This document shows, one piece after another, positions 62,976-64,000 of a stretch of 64,000 nucleotides of DNA. The notes under the pieces are model-generated. The model ran no database searches and was not told the origin of the DNA. It was given only the letters and a program-made list of their open reading frames with translations. Within the stretch, counting starts at the first letter, position 1. Each line of letters begins with the position of its first letter. Source of the DNA: Taklimakanibacter sp021828105 (GTDB taxonomy: Bacteria; Pseudomonadota; Alphaproteobacteria; Rhizobiales; Aestuariivirgaceae); NCBI GenBank assembly GCA_021828105.1, contig JAKATG010000030.1, positions 14,464 through 78,463 of the forward strand, in the 5' to 3' direction. The translations under genes were made by a program, and so were the position numbers.

Positions 62976-63772
62976 CGGCCGCAAGCCAGTTCCGGATGCT
63001 GCGCTGTGGCATGGCCGGCGTCGAGGCGGTCCTGGCTTCGACGCGGCATGTCTTTCCACGCCACACCCATGATCAGTTCGGCATCGGCGTGATCCATCAA
63101 GGCGCCCATCGCTCGCTCAGCGGCCGCGGCATGGTGGAAGCGGGGACGGGCGATGTGATCACCGTCAATCCGGGCGAGGTGCATGACGGCGCCCCCATTG
63201 GCGATCATGGGCGCTCATGGCGCATCCTCTATTTCGATCCCGCGGTCATCTCAGCGGTGGTCGCGGATATGAGCGAAGGCAAAACGAAGGCGTTCGAATT
63301 CTCGCATCCGGTGTTGAGCGGCGGACCGTTGATCGGCCGCTTCGGCGCGCTGTTCGCGGCCATGACGAAAGGCGGCGAGGCGCCGCTCGAACGCGAAGAG
63401 CTGCTGCTCCTGCTTTTTGCCGCCTTGCGGCCGAAGGCGGGCAAGGAGCCCCATATTCCCGATGCCATCCGCAGTGTCCGGCAATTGATCGATGATGATC
63501 CGGCCTCTCCGCTGACGCTCGCGGCGCTCGCGCAAGAGGCGGGATTGAGCAGGTTCCAGCTCCTGCGCGCGTTCTGCAAGGCGACGGGCCTCACGCCGCA
63601 TGCCTATGTGATGCAGCGCCGCATTGCCTTGGCGCGCCGGCTGATTGCCGCCCGTTTACCGCTTGCGCAAGCAGCATTCGCCGCGGGCTTCGCCGATCAG
63701 AGCCACATGACCCGCATCTTCGTGCGCAAATACGGTGTGTCGCCGCGGACCTACGCAAAGGCGGTGGGATAG
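62972..63772 (+). CDS. AraC family transcriptional regulator
   Basis: 266 residues from a GTG at 62972 that overlaps the choV stop by four bases. An N-terminal cupin (HTHDQFGIGVIHQGAHRSLSGRG, VNPGEVHDGAP) binds the effector. The C-terminal double HTH (SPLTLAALAQEAGLSRFQLLRAFCKATGLTPHAYVMQRRIALARRLIAARLPLAQAAFAAGFADQSHMTRIFVRKYGVSPRTY) is canonical AraC. Co-transcription with cho genes hints at control of choline or betaine use. The targets are not visible here. Confidence 0.92.
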   Translation: MTAASQFRMLRCGMAGVEAVLASTRHVFPRHTHDQFGIGVIHQGAHRSLSGRGMVEAGTGDVITVNPGEVHDGAPIGDHGRSWRILYFDPAVISAVVADMSEGKTKAFEFSHPVLSGGPLIGRFGALFAAMTKGGEAPLEREELLLLLFAALRPKAGKEPHIPDAIRSVRQLIDDDPASPLTLAALAQEAGLSRFQLLRAFCKATGLTPHAYVMQRRIALARRLIAARLPLAQAAFAAGFADQSHMTRIFVRKYGVSPRTYAKAVG

Positions 63773-63776
63773 ACGG

Positions 63777-63887
63777 TAATCCCCACTCCCCCTGCGGGGG
63801 AGTGGGTTAGGGTGAGGGGGAACCGGCGGAGAAGGAAATCACCGACCGTTCCCCCTCACCCTCCCAATGCTCGGCATTGGGCCCCTC
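63777..63887. repeat. Nested inverted-repeat intergenic element
   Basis: The perfect 15-bp arms AGGGTGAGGGGGAAC (63809-63823) and GTTCCCCCTCACCCT (63848-63862) enclose about 24 bp. Each arm is flanked by a smaller hairpin: CCCACTCCCC-CTGC-GGGGGAGTGGG at 63782-63806 and CCCAATGC-TCG-GCATTGGG at 63863-63881. The plan is the same as in the elements at 4549 and 9939. It follows the AraC gene and could terminate its transcript. Confidence 0.8.
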
Positions 63888-64000
63888 CCTGTACCCTTCT
63901 GGTGTCCTGTGCCGGGGATTAGACTGGCAGGACGGGTCGCTCTGCCGGGAGCCACCAAGCCCTCCGCGTTGCTGCGAGCACCAGGAGAGGACATGTGCCT
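63888..64000 (+). other. Unassigned 3' edge with a possible gene start at the boundary
   Basis: No gene or structured RNA was recognised. An AGGAGAGG sequence at 63983-63990 followed by ATG at 63993 looks like the start of a coding sequence that continues beyond the window; only two codons are visible, so no product can be named. Confidence 0.35.

Overview
The window is GC-rich, densely coded alphaproteobacterial DNA, most likely from the Hyphomicrobiales (Rhizobiales). Four things point there: palindromic intergenic repeats built on GCATGATC...GGAAAA that are common in rhizobia, a perfect Irr-type iron box (1503-1517), an HWE-type histidine kinase, and a BetI-ChoXWV choline uptake locus. No rRNA, tRNA, CRISPR array, prophage or intact insertion sequence was found. 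It reads as chromosomal sequence dominated by transport and catabolism.

Layout. 1-1.5 kb: a small secreted metallopeptidase-like protein and a 2-keto-3-deoxygluconate kinase. 1.5-9.6 kb: an iron locus with an Irr-like box and an IscR-like promoter site, a cysteine-rich protein, imelysin 1, a solo IS3-OrfA-like HTH protein, a Bfd-like ferredoxin, bacterioferritin, a multicopper oxidase, a di-heme DUF1111 protein, imelysin 2 and a DUF1513 protein. 9.65-10.1 kb: a decayed Phd/VapC module next to an inverted-repeat element. 10.1-15 kb: sulfate uptake (cysA, cysW, cysT, binding protein) with a 63-aa leader gene and an Rrf2 regulator. 15-22 kb: a soluble hybrid kinase with about ten HAMP units and three receivers, followed by a receiver-HWE kinase-receiver protein. 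22.1-28.6 kb: a peptide-type ABC transporter with an embedded acetamidase/formamidase. 28.7-29.6 kb: a DUF1778/GNAT toxin-antitoxin pair. 29.6-32.1 kb: pgi and a fructokinase-like kinase. 32.2-38.3 kb: an aldo-keto reductase, an SDR/DUF993/isomerase operon and a divergent CoA-transferase/enoyl-CoA hydratase operon. 38.3-39 kb: a stand-alone DnaB-like ATPase. 39.2-47.1 kb: a GntR-controlled second peptide-type transporter with a gamma-glutamyltransferase and a fused double ATPase. 47.2-49.5 kb: a SARP-like regulator and a possible 66-aa gene. 49.4-59.1 kb: a LacI regulator and a GtsABCD-type sugar transporter with GMC oxidoreductase, cupin and ROK kinase genes, then a convergent Gfo/Idh dehydrogenase. 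59.2-63.8 kb: betI, choX, choW, choV and an AraC regulator. The last 0.2 kb is repeat DNA.

How it fits together. The strongest multi-gene story is the iron locus. Periplasmic imelysins, a multicopper oxidase (possible ferroxidase), a di-heme protein and a Tat-exported DUF1513 protein sit with cytoplasmic iron storage and release (Bfr, Bfd) behind a regulatory region carrying two iron-type motifs. The other islands each pair a transporter with a local regulator and often a visible operator: a 17-bp palindrome before the GntR gene, two LacI-type palindromes around the sugar regulator, and a BetI-type palindrome in the betI/choX divide. Starts were chosen from Shine-Dalgarno matches, operon overlaps and family N-termini. 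Functions are family-level inferences unless stated otherwise.
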